Below are positions 34,728 through 44,906 of a stretch of 64,000 nt of DNA, in pieces. The notes under the pieces were generated by a model. The model made no database searches. It was not told the origin of the DNA and worked only from the letters and a program-made list of their open reading frames with translations. Position numbers and translations under genes: made by a program. Numbering within the stretch: position 1 is the stretch's first letter; every line of letters begins with the position of its first letter. This DNA comes from Bradyrhizobium sp. C9 (lineage in GTDB: Bacteria > Pseudomonadota > Alphaproteobacteria > Rhizobiales > Xanthobacteraceae), in assembly GCF_002532045.1 (NCBI RefSeq), contig NZ_NWTG01000004.1, forward strand, positions 124,001 through 188,000, in the 5' to 3' direction.

Positions 34728-37700
34728 TTACGCATGCTGCGGCTGCGCCAGCTGGCTGACCTGCGTCGCCGGCGGATCGACAACCAGGGTCCCGCCATGG
34801 CCGTCGCTCGAGGTCGTGAAGGTCGAGGCCATGTAGTTGCCGAGCAGCGCAATGTTCGCCGTGACGGTGCCGTCCGTCACAGTGAGCGTTCCGCCCGATG
34901 CGTTTCCACTGAAGCTCGGGGTCTGAACGTTCGCGAAACTGATGTTCGCGAAATCGATCGCGTCCGAGCCGGTCATCCCGGCGACCGTGCCGCTAAAGCT
35001 CGCGGAACTGTCGAGCTTGAGCGTCCCCGTCGAGCCCTGGAACGCCACGGTGGCGTTCGACGCCCCCGGCAATTCCAGGGTCGCGCCCGCTGCGATGGTG
35101 GCATTGCCGGCGCTCTCGCCGGTCGCATTGAAGGACTGCCACGCCCCCCACGCAATGCCATCATACGCCCGGATCCAGAGCTGGTCGGTGCCAGAGCCGG
35201 CCTGATAGGTGGTCTGGGAAAGTTGCGCCGCAGTGATGTCGATCTCGGTATTCGCGGCCTGCGTAGCTCCGTTGACGCTCCAATGCCCGTTGGTGTTGGA
35301 ATCCCACAGCGCATATTTCGTGATGGCATCGCCGTCGGCGTCCGTCGCGCTGAACAGGCTCGAAGCCGCAAAGGTCTGCCCCGAGACCGTCACGACGTTG
35401 GCGACCGAGACGGTCGGCGCCTGGTTGGTGGCGGTGGCCGTGAAGCTCTGCCAGGCGCTCCACTCGCTGCCGTCATTGGCCCGCACGAAGAGCGTATCCG
35501 ACGGCGAGCCGCCGGGGCCGAACACATAGCTCACCTGTGACAGGTTCGCCGCCGAGACATCGATCTCGGTGTTGGCGGCCTGGACGACACCGTTCACCAC
35601 AAAGTGGCCGTTTCCGCCGGTGTCCCAGAACGCGTACTGGGTGATCGGATCGCTGTCGGCGTCCGACACGGTGAAGAGAGTGGATGCCGCCACAGAGGTC
35701 TGGCCGACCGTTGCCTGTACATTGGGCGCTGACGTGACCGGTGCGATATCGGCACGCGTCGTGACCAGCGTGCCGGTGCCGGAATCGGCGCTGACGCTGA
35801 ACCGCACGCCAGGGGTTTGATCAAGCTGTAGATCAAAGGAAGAAGCCCCCTCGGTGACATGCAGGATGTTGCCTGCGAGCAAGGTCGCCGATCCGCCGGA
35901 TACGAAATTGAGGCCAGCCAAATCGATGCTGTCGCCCAGCACCAGACCGCTGATGGTGGTGCCGGCCAAAGATGTGCCATCGACCTTGAGCTGTCCGCCG
36001 GAGCCGCTGAAGGTGACGCCGCCCGCGACGCTGCCGGCCTGCAACTCGACCACGCCGCCCGAAATCGTCACCGGACCGGTCGACCCACCAGAGGAAACGA
36101 TCTCATTGCCTCCGGCAAAGACCGCGACGTTGCTGGTCACCGCCCCAGCCACATTGAACGTGCCGCCGCTGGAGACCGCAACATTGTGCGCCGTCGCTCC
36201 GGACCGAACGTTCAAGACGCCGCCGCTGATGACGGTCGTGTGGTCGATCGCGCCTCCCGACGACACGTTCACCGTGCCGCCCGAAATCCCGGTCCCGGAG
36301 CTGGTCACGCCAGTGACCACACCTCCGGAGAACACGTTCTCGATGCCGCCGGCAAAGACCGCGACATTGCTCAGAACCGTACCGCCGACGTTGAAGATGC
36401 CGCCGCTCGAGACGGAGATATGGTCCGCCGTCGCGCCGGACGAGACATTCAGGTCGCCCCCCGCGAACACGGTCGCATATTCGAAGGAAGCTCCGGAGAG
36501 AACGTCGACCAGCCCGAAAATTGCGGTGCCCGAACCTGTGACGCCGGTGACGGAGCCTCCCGCCGAGACGATCTCGTGGCCACCGTTCTGAATGGTGACG
36601 TTGCTGGTGATCTTGCCCTGCACATTGAGCGTGCCGGACACGTTGATCATGCTGGCCGAGCCTCCGGCCAGAACGTTGAGCGTCGCGCCGGCTGCGACGA
36701 ACGTGCCCGTACCAGCCGTGCCGCTGATGGTGCCCTGGATGATGCCGCCCGACGAGACGTTCTCGATGCCGCCGCTCAGCACCGCGACCGTATTGGACGT
36801 GGTCCCCGTGACATTCAGAGTGCCGCCCGACGAGACCGTCGTCCCGGCGGCAAATCCACCAGCCAGCACGTCGAGCGTTCCCCCGGAGACGAGCGTTCCG
36901 CTGGCCGCGCCGCCGCTGCTGACGAACATCGTCGCGCCGCTTGCAACGACGGCATTCGCATCGTTGCCGGCGACCACTTCGGTGCCGCCGGAAGAGTCGG
37001 TCGTACCCGTGTCGTTGCCGCCCTTGCTGATGGTCAGAAGCCCGCCGCCGCTGACGGTGGTGCTGACGGCTGTCCCGCCCGAGGCAACGAACATCGAACC
37101 GCCGCTGAGGACGGTATCGCCGGTGTCGGTTTGGCCGCTCGACACGGTGTAGGACGATCCGCTGCTTACGGTCACAGGGGCGCTTTCGATAACGACTGTG
37201 CCGCCATTGCTGGTGACGTTCGTGACATTGGCGCCGGTGATGAGAATCAAGGTGCCGCCGCTATCAACGGTGATGCCGCTTGCGGTGCCGCCGGACGAAA
37301 CGACTTCGGTGCCACCGGAACTGATCACTGTGCTGCTTGCAGTACCGCCCGCCATGACGGTCTCGGTGCCGCCGGCGCTGATCACCGTGGTTCTTGCGAT
37401 GCCGCCGGATGAAACGATCTGGGCACCGCCGGAGCTGATCACGGTGCTGCTGGCGACGGGGCTGTACACGCCGCCGCCCCACACGATCTGTTCACCGCCC
37501 GCGATCAGCGTGGTGGAGATCGCCGTTGCGCTTCCGCAGAATTGGCCTTCGCCGACATACTGGATGCTGCCGCTGCCGGTGACCGTCGTGCTGACGGCGG
37601 TGCCGGTTTCAACGTAGCCGTATGGCGCAATGTACTGGATGCCACCGTCGGTGACGGTGGTATTGCTGGCGTAACCAATACCGGCGGTTCCGAACGCGGC

Positions 37701-38357
37701 ATAGCCGATGTACTGGGTGGCACCGTCGATGATGGTGCTGACCGCGCTGCCGGCCCCGAGAAATCCAACGATCTGTTCGGAACTGCTGCCCACCACCGTG
37801 GTGTTGGACACGACGGCACTGCCGTAGGCGCCAGGGTTGTTGTTGTAGTCGTTTGAGATGTACTGGTATCCTCCGCTCACAACCGTCGTGTTGATCGCGG
37901 TGCCGCCATAGATGTCCTGCCTTCCGCCATTGAGGGTGGTGTTGCTTGCCGTGCCGCCGAAAAAGGTCAGACTGCCGCCGGTGTCGACCGTGGTGTTGCT
38001 CGCGACCGAACCACTGTCGATTGTCAGCCTGCCGCCACTGATCGTGGTGTTGATCGCGATTCCAGCACCGGACGTGTACGATGGGACATAACTGAAGCCG
38101 AGCACGGCGTTGCCGCCGCTGATGACGGCGCTGATCATGGTGCCGAGGACGTACAACTGTGCGGCACCATTTGAGTCGTAGGATACGGTGTCGCCGAAAT
38201 CGGTGCCGCCGGAGGACACAACGACGGTGCCAACATCGAGGGTGCTGCTGATATACCCGCCATTCAGCACATAGAGCGTGCCGCCGTCCTGGACCGTATT
38301 GCCGCTTTGCGTATTGGAAACAGAAACCGTGCTTCCGCTGGAAACGAACACGCCCAT
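34728..38357 (-). CDS. Giant strand-loop-strand repeat protein (putative secreted adhesin)
   Basis: A 1209-residue protein. Residues 1 to about 790 are tandem strand-loop-strand repeats of 16-20 residues built on VSSGGT and related forms (GGTEVVSSGGTA, GGTLNVxSG), as in passenger domains of AIDA/Ag43-type adhesins. From about 875 to 1070 there are two similar domains of about 95 residues (start APNVQATVGQTSVAAS and APTVSVANVVTVSGQT; each ends WSAWQSF or WGAWQSF). The tail (SDGHGGTLVVDPP) resembles other large secreted rhizobial proteins. There is no signal peptide and no C-terminal beta-barrel. ATG 38357 has GGGGAGGGGCT in front, fixing the start. Export by a type I system is an inference. 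Confidence 0.8.
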   Translation of the reverse strand: MGVFVSSGSTVSVSNTQSGNTVQDGGTLYVLNGGYISSTLDVGTVVVSSGGTDFGDTVSYDSNGAAQLYVLGTMISAVISGGNAVLGFSYVPSYTSGAGIAINTTISGGRLTIDSGSVASNTTVDTGGSLTFFGGTASNTTLNGGRQDIYGGTAINTTVVSGGYQYISNDYNNNPGAYGSAVVSNTTVVGSSSEQIVGFLGAGSAVSTIIDGATQYIGYAAFGTAGIGYASNTTVTDGGIQYIAPYGYVETGTAVSTTVTGSGSIQYVGEGQFCGSATAISTTLIAGGEQIVWGGGVYSPVASSTVISSGGAQIVSSGGIARTTVISAGGTETVMAGGTASSTVISSGGTEVVSSGGTASGITVDSGGTLILITGANVTNVTSNGGTVVIESAPVTVSSGSSYTVSSGQTDTGDTVLSGGSMFVASGGTAVSTTVSGGGLLTISKGGNDTGTTDSSGGTEVVAGNDANAVVASGATMFVSSGGAASGTLVSGGTLDVLAGGFAAGTTVSSGGTLNVTGTTSNTVAVLSGGIENVSSGGIIQGTISGTAGTGTFVAAGATLNVLAGGSASMINVSGTLNVQGKITSNVTIQNGGHEIVSAGGSVTGVTGSGTAIFGLVDVLSGASFEYATVFAGGDLNVSSGATADHISVSSGGIFNVGGTVLSNVAVFAGGIENVFSGGVVTGVTSSGTGISGGTVNVSSGGAIDHTTVISGGVLNVRSGATAHNVAVSSGGTFNVAGAVTSNVAVFAGGNEIVSSGGSTGPVTISGGVVELQAGSVAGGVTFSGSGGQLKVDGTSLAGTTISGLVLGDSIDLAGLNFVSGGSATLLAGNILHVTEGASSFDLQLDQTPGVRFSVSADSGTGTLVTTRADIAPVTSAPNVQATVGQTSVAASTLFTVSDADSDPITQYAFWDTGGNGHFVVNGVVQAANTEIDVSAANLSQVSYVFGPGGSPSDTLFVRANDGSEWSAWQSFTATATNQAPTVSVANVVTVSGQTFAASSLFSATDADGDAITKYALWDSNTNGHWSVNGATQAANTEIDITAAQLSQTTYQAGSGTDQLWIRAYDGIAWGAWQSFNATGESAGNATIAAGATLELPGASNATVAFQGSTGTLKLDSSASFSGTVAGMTGSDAIDFANISFANVQTPSFSGNASGGTLTVTDGTVTANIALLGNYMASTFTTSSDGHGGTLVVDPPATQVSQLAQPQHA

Positions 38358-38843
38358 AGCCCCTCCCCGGAAAAAATTGATCTCGAAATCCAATAAGTCT
38401 GCCAGGCTATTCGCCCCGGCGGCCGAGCCTTGCCGATGGCCCAACAGTCGACGCAAACGCCCGCTGGCCCTCGCCAATTCACTTGGCGCGAGCTCTTGAT
38501 CACTGAGTTTTGGAGAGCAGTTGAAATGCTGGCAGGACGCGAACCAGATTCAAGTTACTACGTCATCCAAAATATAAACACCGGTCTGAACTAAATACAC
38601 GACCAGCTTACAATTCGCGCAAAAGCCGTCAAGGTCGCGTCGGCAAAAGTCCAATGTTCCTCGCCTGTTGTTCACAATGTGGAACAGTTGCGCCCGCGAG
38701 CTGCGAGCGATCCGCGCGCTCCAAATGTTTCTGGACGTTTCCGAACAGTCATGACCGCGACAAGCGCGGCCATGACAAGTCTGCGGGAACGCCGATTACC
38801 CTCGCCCCGATGCGACAGCCGTGTCCTCCGGGGCGCGTGAACC
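38358..38843. other. Intergenic region upstream of the giant repeat protein
   Basis: A 486-base gap between the repeat-protein start and the end of mfd. It is clearly more AT-rich around 38520-38620 than its surroundings, which fits a promoter. A near-palindrome lies at 38670. A 113-codon open frame on the plus strand (from 38654) is Arg/Cys/Pro-rich, runs into mfd antisense and is not credible. Confidence 0.5.
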
Positions 38844-41800
38844 TCACGCCGCCTTCTTGCTCTCCGCGAGATTGGCGAGCTGGCGCAGGATCTCGGTGGT
38901 GCCGGCGAGCCGTTCTTCCGGCGTATCCCATTCCTGGAAGAACACGACCTTCATGTCCGGCCGCACCTTTGCGGCCTGGCCGTGCTGGCGGATGAACGTC
39001 ACCAGCCGCTCCGGATGCGCGAAGCTGTTGTCGCGGAACGCGATCACAGCGCCCTTCGGGCCGGCATCGACCTTGCCGACATTGGCCCTGCGGCAGTAGG
39101 CCTTGATCGCGGCGACCTTGAACAGATAGCGCACCTCATCGGGCAGTACGCCGAAGCGGTCGCGCATCTCGGCGGCGAAACTGTCGATCTCGTCGTCGGT
39201 CTCGAGATCGGCGAGGCGCCGATAGAGCGACAGCCGCACGCTGAGATCGTTGACGTAGTCCTCGGGGATCAACACCGGCATGCCGATCGTGATCTGCGGC
39301 GACCAGCGATCGGCAGCCGGCTCGGCGACGCCGGCCTTGAGGTTGACGATCGCCTCCTCCAGCATCGACTGGTACAGCTCGAAGCCGACTTCCTTGATGT
39401 GGCCGGACTGCTCTTCGCCCAACAGATTGCCGGCGCCGCGGATGTCGAGATCGTGCGAGGCGAGCTGGAAACCGGCGCCCAGCGTCTCCAGCGACTGCAG
39501 CACCTTCAGCCGCCGTTCCGCCTGCGCCGTGATCTTCTGCTGCGCCGGCAGCGTGAACAGCGCATAGGCGCGCAGCTTGGAACGGCCGACGCGGCCGCGC
39601 AGCTGATAGAGCTGGGCAAGGCCGAACATGTCGGCGCGGTGCACGATCAGGGTATTGGCGTTCGGGATGTCGAGGCCGGACTCGACGATCGTGGTCGAGA
39701 GCAGGATGTCGTATTTGCCGTCGTAGAACGCGGACATGATGTCCTCGATCACGGTCGGCGGCATCTGGCCGTGGGCGACCGCGACCTTCATCTCCGGCAC
39801 GTTCTTGTCGAGGAAATCCTTGACGCCGGCGAGGTCCTCGATGCGCGGCACGACATAGAACGCCTGGCCGCCGCGGTAGCGCTCGCGCAGCAGCGCCTCG
39901 CGGATCATCAAGGGATCGTGCGGCGCGACGAAGGTGCGGACCGCGAGGCGGTCGACGGGCGGCGAGGCAATGATCGAGAGCTCGCGCACGCCGGTCAGCG
40001 CCAGTTGCAGCGTGCGCGGGATCGGCGTTGCCGACAGCGTCAGCACGTGGACCTGGGCGCGGAGCTGCTTCAGCCGCTCCTTGTGGCTGACGCCGAAATG
40101 CTGCTCCTCGTCGACGATCAAAAGGCCAAGGTCCTTGAACTTGATCGCCTTGCCGAGCAGCGCGTGGGTGCCGACCACGATGTCGACATTGCCGTCGGCG
40201 AGCCCCTTCTTGACCTGGTTCAACTCCTTGGTCGACACCAGCCGCGAGGCCTGCGCCACATTGACCGGGAAACCCTTGAAGCGCTCGGTGAAGGTGCGCG
40301 AGTGCTGCCGCGCCAGCAGCGTGGTCGGCACCACGACCGCGACCTGCCGGCCTTCGAGCGCCACGGCGAACGCCGCGCGCAACGCCACCTCGGTCTTGCC
40401 AAAGCCGACGTCGCCGCAGATCAGGCGGTCCATCGGGCGGCCGATCTCGAGGTCCTTCAGGGTCGAGGTGATGGCCCCTAGCTGATCCTCGGTCTCCTCA
40501 TAGGGGAAGCGCGCGCAGAACTCGTCATAGACGTGCGGCTGCAGCGGGAATTTCGGCGCCTCGTGCAGCTGCCGCTCGGCCGCGATCTTGATCAATTCGC
40601 CGGCGATCTGGCGAATGCGGTTCTTGAGCTTCGCCTTGCGTGCCTGCCAGCCGCCGCCACCCAGACGATCGAGCTCGACATTGGCGCTGTCGGAGCCGTA
40701 GCGCGACAGCAGCTCGATGTTCTCGACCGGCAGGAACAGCTTGGTCTCCGCCGCATAGTGCAGCTCGAGACAGTCGTGCGGCGCGCCGGAGACTTCCAGC
40801 GTCTGCAGCCCGACGAAGCGGCCGATGCCGTGCTCGACATGAACGACGAGATCGCCGGTCGCAAGGCTCGTCACCTCGGAGATGAAATTGTCGAGCTTGC
40901 GGCTCGCCTTGCGCGGCCGCACCAGGCGGTCGCCGAGAATGTCCTGTTCGCTGATGACCGCGAATTCGTCGGTCTCGAAGCCGGACTCCATGCCGAGCAC
41001 GGCCAGCATGGTCTCGTTGCGCGGCGTCGCCTGCACGATCCGCCAGGTGTTGACGCTGGTGGTGTTGAGCAGCTTGTGGTCGCGCAGCATCGCGCCCATG
41101 CGGTCGCGCGAGCCCTCGCTCCACAGCGCGACGATGACCTTTTTGCGCTGCGACTGCAGCGCGCCGATATGGCCGACAACGGCCTCGAACACGTTGACAT
41201 TGCCGTCGGCGCGCTCCGGCGCGAAATTGCGGCCTTGCCGCGCGCCGGCGTCGAACACGCCGGGCGAGCCTTCCGGCACCGCGAACGGCGTCAGCCGCGC
41301 CAGCGGTGCATCGCCGAGCAGCCTGGTCCATTCGGCCTCGGTCAGATACAACTTGTCCGGCGGCAGCGGCTTGTAGATCGCGCCGCTGCCGGGATGCTCC
41401 AGCGCCTCACGCCGCGCGTCGTAGTAGTCGGCAATCTGCGTGAAGCGCTCGCGCGCGGCGTCCTCGCCCTGCGGCTCGATCGCGATCGTGGCGCCGTCGA
41501 GATAGTCGAACAGCGTATCCATCCGCTCCTGGAACAGCGGCAGCCAGTGCTCCATGCCAGGATGGCGCCGTCCCTCGGAGACCGCTTCATAGAGCTGGTC
41601 GTCGCGCTCCGGCGCGCCGAAAGCTGCGACATAGCCCATGCGGAAACGGCGGATGGTTTCAGTGGTGAGCTGGAATTCAGAGACCGGCACCAAGTCGAGC
41701 CCGCGCATGTCCAGATGCGTGCGCTGGGTCTCGGCATCGAAGGTGCGGATCGATTCGAGGGAGTCGCCGAAGAAGTCGAAGCGCACCGGCTGGTCGAGGC

Positions 41801-42362
41801 CGGCCGGAAACAGGTCGAGGATGCCGCCGCGCACGGCATATTCGCCGGGCTCGCGCACCGTGGACGAGCGGGTGTAGCCATTGTGCTCGAGCCAGGCCAC
41901 GACCGAATCCATCGGCACCACGTTGCCGGGCGCAACCGACAGCGCCTGCGCCGCAACCTGCTCGCGCGCCGGCACCCGCTGCACGGCCGCGTTCACGGTG
42001 GTCAGCACAATCAGCGGCTTGTCGGAGCCGACCAGCCGCGACAGCTTTGCCAGCGCGGTGAGCCGCTGCGCCAAAATGCCGGAATGCGGCGAGACGCGGT
42101 CGTAGGGCTGGCAGTCCCAGGCCGGAACCTGCATGACGGCGATATCGGGCGCAAAGAATTCCAGCGCGCGGGCGAGCTGTTGCATCCGCGCGCCGTCGCG
42201 GCACACCACCGCGAGACTGACCGCCGGCCGCTTCGGCTGCGCGGCGATGGCGCGCGCCAGGTCGGAGATGACCAGCCCCTCGGCGCCCTCGGCAACATTG
42301 GCGATGGTCAGCACCCGGCCGGGCGCGAGCATCGCGGCCGGCGATTTCATCGGCTGCTTCAT
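38844..42362 (-). CDS. mfd: Transcription-repair coupling factor Mfd
   Basis: A 1172-residue ATPase that removes RNA polymerase stalled at DNA damage and recruits UvrA. Order of domains: UvrB-like N-terminal homology; the CarD-like RNA-polymerase-interaction domain near residue 500 (GDLVVHVEHGIGRFVGLQ); the translocase with Walker A GDVGFGKTEVALRAAF near 648 and DEEQHFGVSHKERLK near 749; helicase motifs LSATPIPRTLQ and QLRGRVGRS; and the C-terminal TRCF domain. Length is normal. Its ATG overlaps the sdhE stop by four bases, so the two are co-translated. Confidence 0.97.
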   Translation of the reverse strand: MKQPMKSPAAMLAPGRVLTIANVAEGAEGLVISDLARAIAAQPKRPAVSLAVVCRDGARMQQLARALEFFAPDIAVMQVPAWDCQPYDRVSPHSGILAQRLTALAKLSRLVGSDKPLIVLTTVNAAVQRVPAREQVAAQALSVAPGNVVPMDSVVAWLEHNGYTRSSTVREPGEYAVRGGILDLFPAGLDQPVRFDFFGDSLESIRTFDAETQRTHLDMRGLDLVPVSEFQLTTETIRRFRMGYVAAFGAPERDDQLYEAVSEGRRHPGMEHWLPLFQERMDTLFDYLDGATIAIEPQGEDAARERFTQIADYYDARREALEHPGSGAIYKPLPPDKLYLTEAEWTRLLGDAPLARLTPFAVPEGSPGVFDAGARQGRNFAPERADGNVNVFEAVVGHIGALQSQRKKVIVALWSEGSRDRMGAMLRDHKLLNTTSVNTWRIVQATPRNETMLAVLGMESGFETDEFAVISEQDILGDRLVRPRKASRKLDNFISEVTSLATGDLVVHVEHGIGRFVGLQTLEVSGAPHDCLELHYAAETKLFLPVENIELLSRYGSDSANVELDRLGGGGWQARKAKLKNRIRQIAGELIKIAAERQLHEAPKFPLQPHVYDEFCARFPYEETEDQLGAITSTLKDLEIGRPMDRLICGDVGFGKTEVALRAAFAVALEGRQVAVVVPTTLLARQHSRTFTERFKGFPVNVAQASRLVSTKELNQVKKGLADGNVDIVVGTHALLGKAIKFKDLGLLIVDEEQHFGVSHKERLKQLRAQVHVLTLSATPIPRTLQLALTGVRELSIIASPPVDRLAVRTFVAPHDPLMIREALLRERYRGGQAFYVVPRIEDLAGVKDFLDKNVPEMKVAVAHGQMPPTVIEDIMSAFYDGKYDILLSTTIVESGLDIPNANTLIVHRADMFGLAQLYQLRGRVGRSKLRAYALFTLPAQQKITAQAERRLKVLQSLETLGAGFQLASHDLDIRGAGNLLGEEQSGHIKEVGFELYQSMLEEAIVNLKAGVAEPAADRWSPQITIGMPVLIPEDYVNDLSVRLSLYRRLADLETDDEIDSFAAEMRDRFGVLPDEVRYLFKVAAIKAYCRRANVGKVDAGPKGAVIAFRDNSFAHPERLVTFIRQHGQAAKVRPDMKVVFFQEWDTPEERLAGTTEILRQLANLAESKKAA

Positions 42363-42649
42363 GCGCTGGGATCCGCGACCCGGAACGCCTTGATGCGGGC
42401 AAACAACGCGGTCTGATGCTCCGCTGCCAGCACCTTGTCGCCGGTCAGCGCGGCATAGAGGTCGGGGTCCGGCACCTCGATCAAATGCTCGAGCTCGCGC
42501 AGCTCCTGATCGGAGAGGTCCGCGATGGTCGCATCGGCAAAGCGGCCGAGGATCAGGTCCATCTCCCGGGTGCCGCGATGCCAGCAGCGAAACAAAAGCC
42601 GCTTGCGGCGGTCATCGAGCCCGTGGCTCGATCGTGTCGATCCCGTCAT
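42359..42649 (-). CDS. sdhE: Succinate dehydrogenase assembly factor SdhE
   Basis: A 96-residue protein (DUF339/Sdh5 family) that helps attach FAD covalently to SdhA. The conserved core is RRKRLLFRCWHRGTREMDLI (shown in part), with the RGxxE motif that contacts the flavoprotein, followed by LSDQELRELEHLIEVPDPDLY. ATG 42649 has TTTTGGGAC in front; the open frame upstream overlaps the recG start and is rejected. It heads the sdhE-mfd operon, and recG is divergent with 142 bases between. Confidence 0.92.
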   Translation of the reverse strand: MTGSTRSSHGLDDRRKRLLFRCWHRGTREMDLILGRFADATIADLSDQELRELEHLIEVPDPDLYAALTGDKVLAAEHQTALFARIKAFRVADPSA

Positions 42650-42791
42650 GTCCCAAAATCCATCAAACGCCAAAAGCCCGGACGTGCCGGGCGGGCTTGA
42701 TATAGCGACGGCGGGGGCCGATGTCAGCCCTCTTTTGCCGCGTTTTGAGGTTTCCTTGCGCGTATGCCGTGAGTCGTGTGTAAAGGCACCG

Positions 42792-44900
42792 ATGCGCCCC
42801 AGCCTGCTCAATCCGCTGTTTGCCCAGGTCACCACCCTGCAGGGTGTCGGCCCGAAGCAGGACAAGCTGCTGCGCTATCTGCTCGACCGCAGCGAGACAC
42901 CGCGGCTGGTCGATCTGCTGCTGCATTTGCCGGCGAGTGTGATCGATCGGCGTGCGCGGCCGAAGATCCGCGACGCCGCGGTCGGAACCATGGTGACGCT
43001 CGAGGTTACGGTCGATCGCCATCGCCCTCCGCCGCCGCGCAATTCGCGCGCGCCCTATCTCGTCTATGCCAGCGACGACACCGGTGATGTCGTCCTGACC
43101 TTCTTCCGAGCCCAGCCCGGTTATGTCGAGAAGCTGCTGCCGGTCGGCGAGAAGCGCTACGTCTCCGGCACGCTGGCGATGTATGACGGCATCCCGCAGA
43201 TCGTGCATCCCGACCGCGTCATCGATGAAGCCGGCTTTGCAAAACTCTCCGGCATCGATCCGGTCTATCCGCTGACCGAGGGGCTGGCGATCGGCTCGCT
43301 CCGCCGCGCCATTGCGCAGGCGCTGACCAAGCTGCCGGACCTGCCGGAGTGGATCAGTCCCCAGGTGCTGCGCCGCTGCAACTTCCCGCCGATCCGGGAG
43401 GCACTGACACGCGTCCATGTTCCGGTCGAGCTGACCGACATCCTGCCAGACGGCCCGTTCTGGTCGCGCCTTGCGTTCGACGAACTGCTCGCCGGCCAGC
43501 TCGCACTGGCGCTGATCCGCGCCACGCTGCGCCGCCCCGCCGGCGTCCGCAACGCCGGCGACGGTCACCTGCGCAACCGGATCATCGATGCCCTGCCCTA
43601 TGCGCTGACCAAGTCACAGCAGCAGGCGGTCGCGGCGATTATCGAGGATCTGCGCCAGCCGGTGCGGATGCTGCGCCTCGTTCAGGGCGATGTCGGTTCC
43701 GGCAAGACCGTGGTGGCGCTGCTGGCCGCCGCCGCTGTCGCGGAAGCCGGCAAGCAGGCCGCGCTGATGGCGCCGACCGAGATATTGGCGCGCCAGCATA
43801 TCAAGACGATCGCGCCGCTCGCCGAGAGCGCCGGTATGCGCGTCGCGATCCTGACCGGCCGCGAGAAAGGCAAGGAGCGCCGCGAACTGTTGGCGCGGCT
43901 CGAAGCCGGCGAGATCGATCTCCTGGTCGGTACCCACGCGCTGATCCAGGACGACGTGATCTACAAGGCGCTGGCGCTCGCCGTGGTCGACGAGCAGCAT
44001 CGCTTCGGCGTGCGCGAACGCCTCGCGCTGACCTCCAAGGGCGAGGCCGTCGACGTGCTGGTGCTGAGCGCGACGCCGATCCCGCGCACGCTGGTGCTGA
44101 CTTATTTTGGCGACATGGACGTGTCGGAGCTGCGCGAGAAGCCGGCCGGCCGCCAGCCGATCGACACCCGCGCGGTGCCGATGAGCCGGATCGAGGATGT
44201 CATGGACGGCGTCGGCCGCGCGCTCAGTGCCGGCAAGCTGGTCTACTGGATCTGCCCGCTGGTCGATGAATCCGAGGCCGAAGGCACCGAGCATCTCACC
44301 AACGCGACCGAACGCTTCGAGAGCCTGCAGCGGCGGTTCGGCGATCGCGTCGGCCTGGTGCACGGCCAGATGAAGGGCACGGAGAAGGATCGCGTGATGG
44401 CGCAATTCGCCGCGCACGAGATCGGCTTGCTGGTCGCGACCACGGTGGTCGAGGTTGGCGTCGACGTGCCGGCGGCGACCATCATGGTGATCGAGAACGC
44501 CGAACGCTTTGGCCTTGCGCAATTGCACCAGCTGCGCGGCCGCATCGGCCGCGGCTCGGAGGCCTCGACCTGCCTCTTGCTGTACAAGGAGCCGCTCGGC
44601 GAGATGTCGAAGGCGCGGCTGAAGGTGATCCGCGAGACCACGGACGGCTTCCGGATCGCCGAAGAAGATCTGAAGCTCCGCGGCGAAGGCGACGTGCTCG
44701 GCATCCGCCAGAGCGGCCTGCCCGGCTATCGCATCGCGCGCTCCGAGGTGCACGGCCAGCTCATCACCCAGGCCCGCGACGAGGCGCTGCGGATCATGAA
44801 GGACGATCCGAAGCTGAAGGGCGAACGCGGCGAAGCGCTGCGCTGCCTGCTCTATCTCTATGAACGCGACGAAGCCGTGCCGCTGATCGGCGCGGGGTGA
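42792..44900 (+). CDS. recG: ATP-dependent DNA helicase RecG
   Basis: A 702-residue branch-migration helicase that reverses stalled forks and processes Holliday junctions. The N-terminal wedge/OB region is present (PLFAQVTTLQGVGPKQDKLL, in part). Walker A is GDVGSGKTVVALLAAA near residue 299, the Walker B box VVDEQHRFGVRERL is near 399, then LSATPIPRTL, VATTVVEVGVDVP and QLRGRIGRG. Length is normal. ATG 42792 matches the family start; the frame is open 267 bases further upstream through the sdhE antisense strand. Confidence 0.97.
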   Translation: MRPSLLNPLFAQVTTLQGVGPKQDKLLRYLLDRSETPRLVDLLLHLPASVIDRRARPKIRDAAVGTMVTLEVTVDRHRPPPPRNSRAPYLVYASDDTGDVVLTFFRAQPGYVEKLLPVGEKRYVSGTLAMYDGIPQIVHPDRVIDEAGFAKLSGIDPVYPLTEGLAIGSLRRAIAQALTKLPDLPEWISPQVLRRCNFPPIREALTRVHVPVELTDILPDGPFWSRLAFDELLAGQLALALIRATLRRPAGVRNAGDGHLRNRIIDALPYALTKSQQQAVAAIIEDLRQPVRMLRLVQGDVGSGKTVVALLAAAAVAEAGKQAALMAPTEILARQHIKTIAPLAESAGMRVAILTGREKGKERRELLARLEAGEIDLLVGTHALIQDDVIYKALALAVVDEQHRFGVRERLALTSKGEAVDVLVLSATPIPRTLVLTYFGDMDVSELREKPAGRQPIDTRAVPMSRIEDVMDGVGRALSAGKLVYWICPLVDESEAEGTEHLTNATERFESLQRRFGDRVGLVHGQMKGTEKDRVMAQFAAHEIGLLVATTVVEVGVDVPAATIMVIENAERFGLAQLHQLRGRIGRGSEASTCLLLYKEPLGEMSKARLKVIRETTDGFRIAEEDLKLRGEGDVLGIRQSGLPGYRIARSEVHGQLITQARDEALRIMKDDPKLKGERGEALRCLLYLYERDEAVPLIGAG

Positions 44901-44906
44901 CTCGCC

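Noticed and set aside
34728..38357. Short tandem DNA repeats that look like a CRISPR array or satellite
   Set aside because: The units are 48-60 bases, variable and in one open frame encoding strand-loop-strand repeats; there are no constant repeats with unique spacers and no cas genes.
37000..38357. Reading the repeat protein as a classical autotransporter
   Set aside because: No signal peptide at the N-terminus and no beta-barrel at the C-terminus; only the passenger-type repeats are present.
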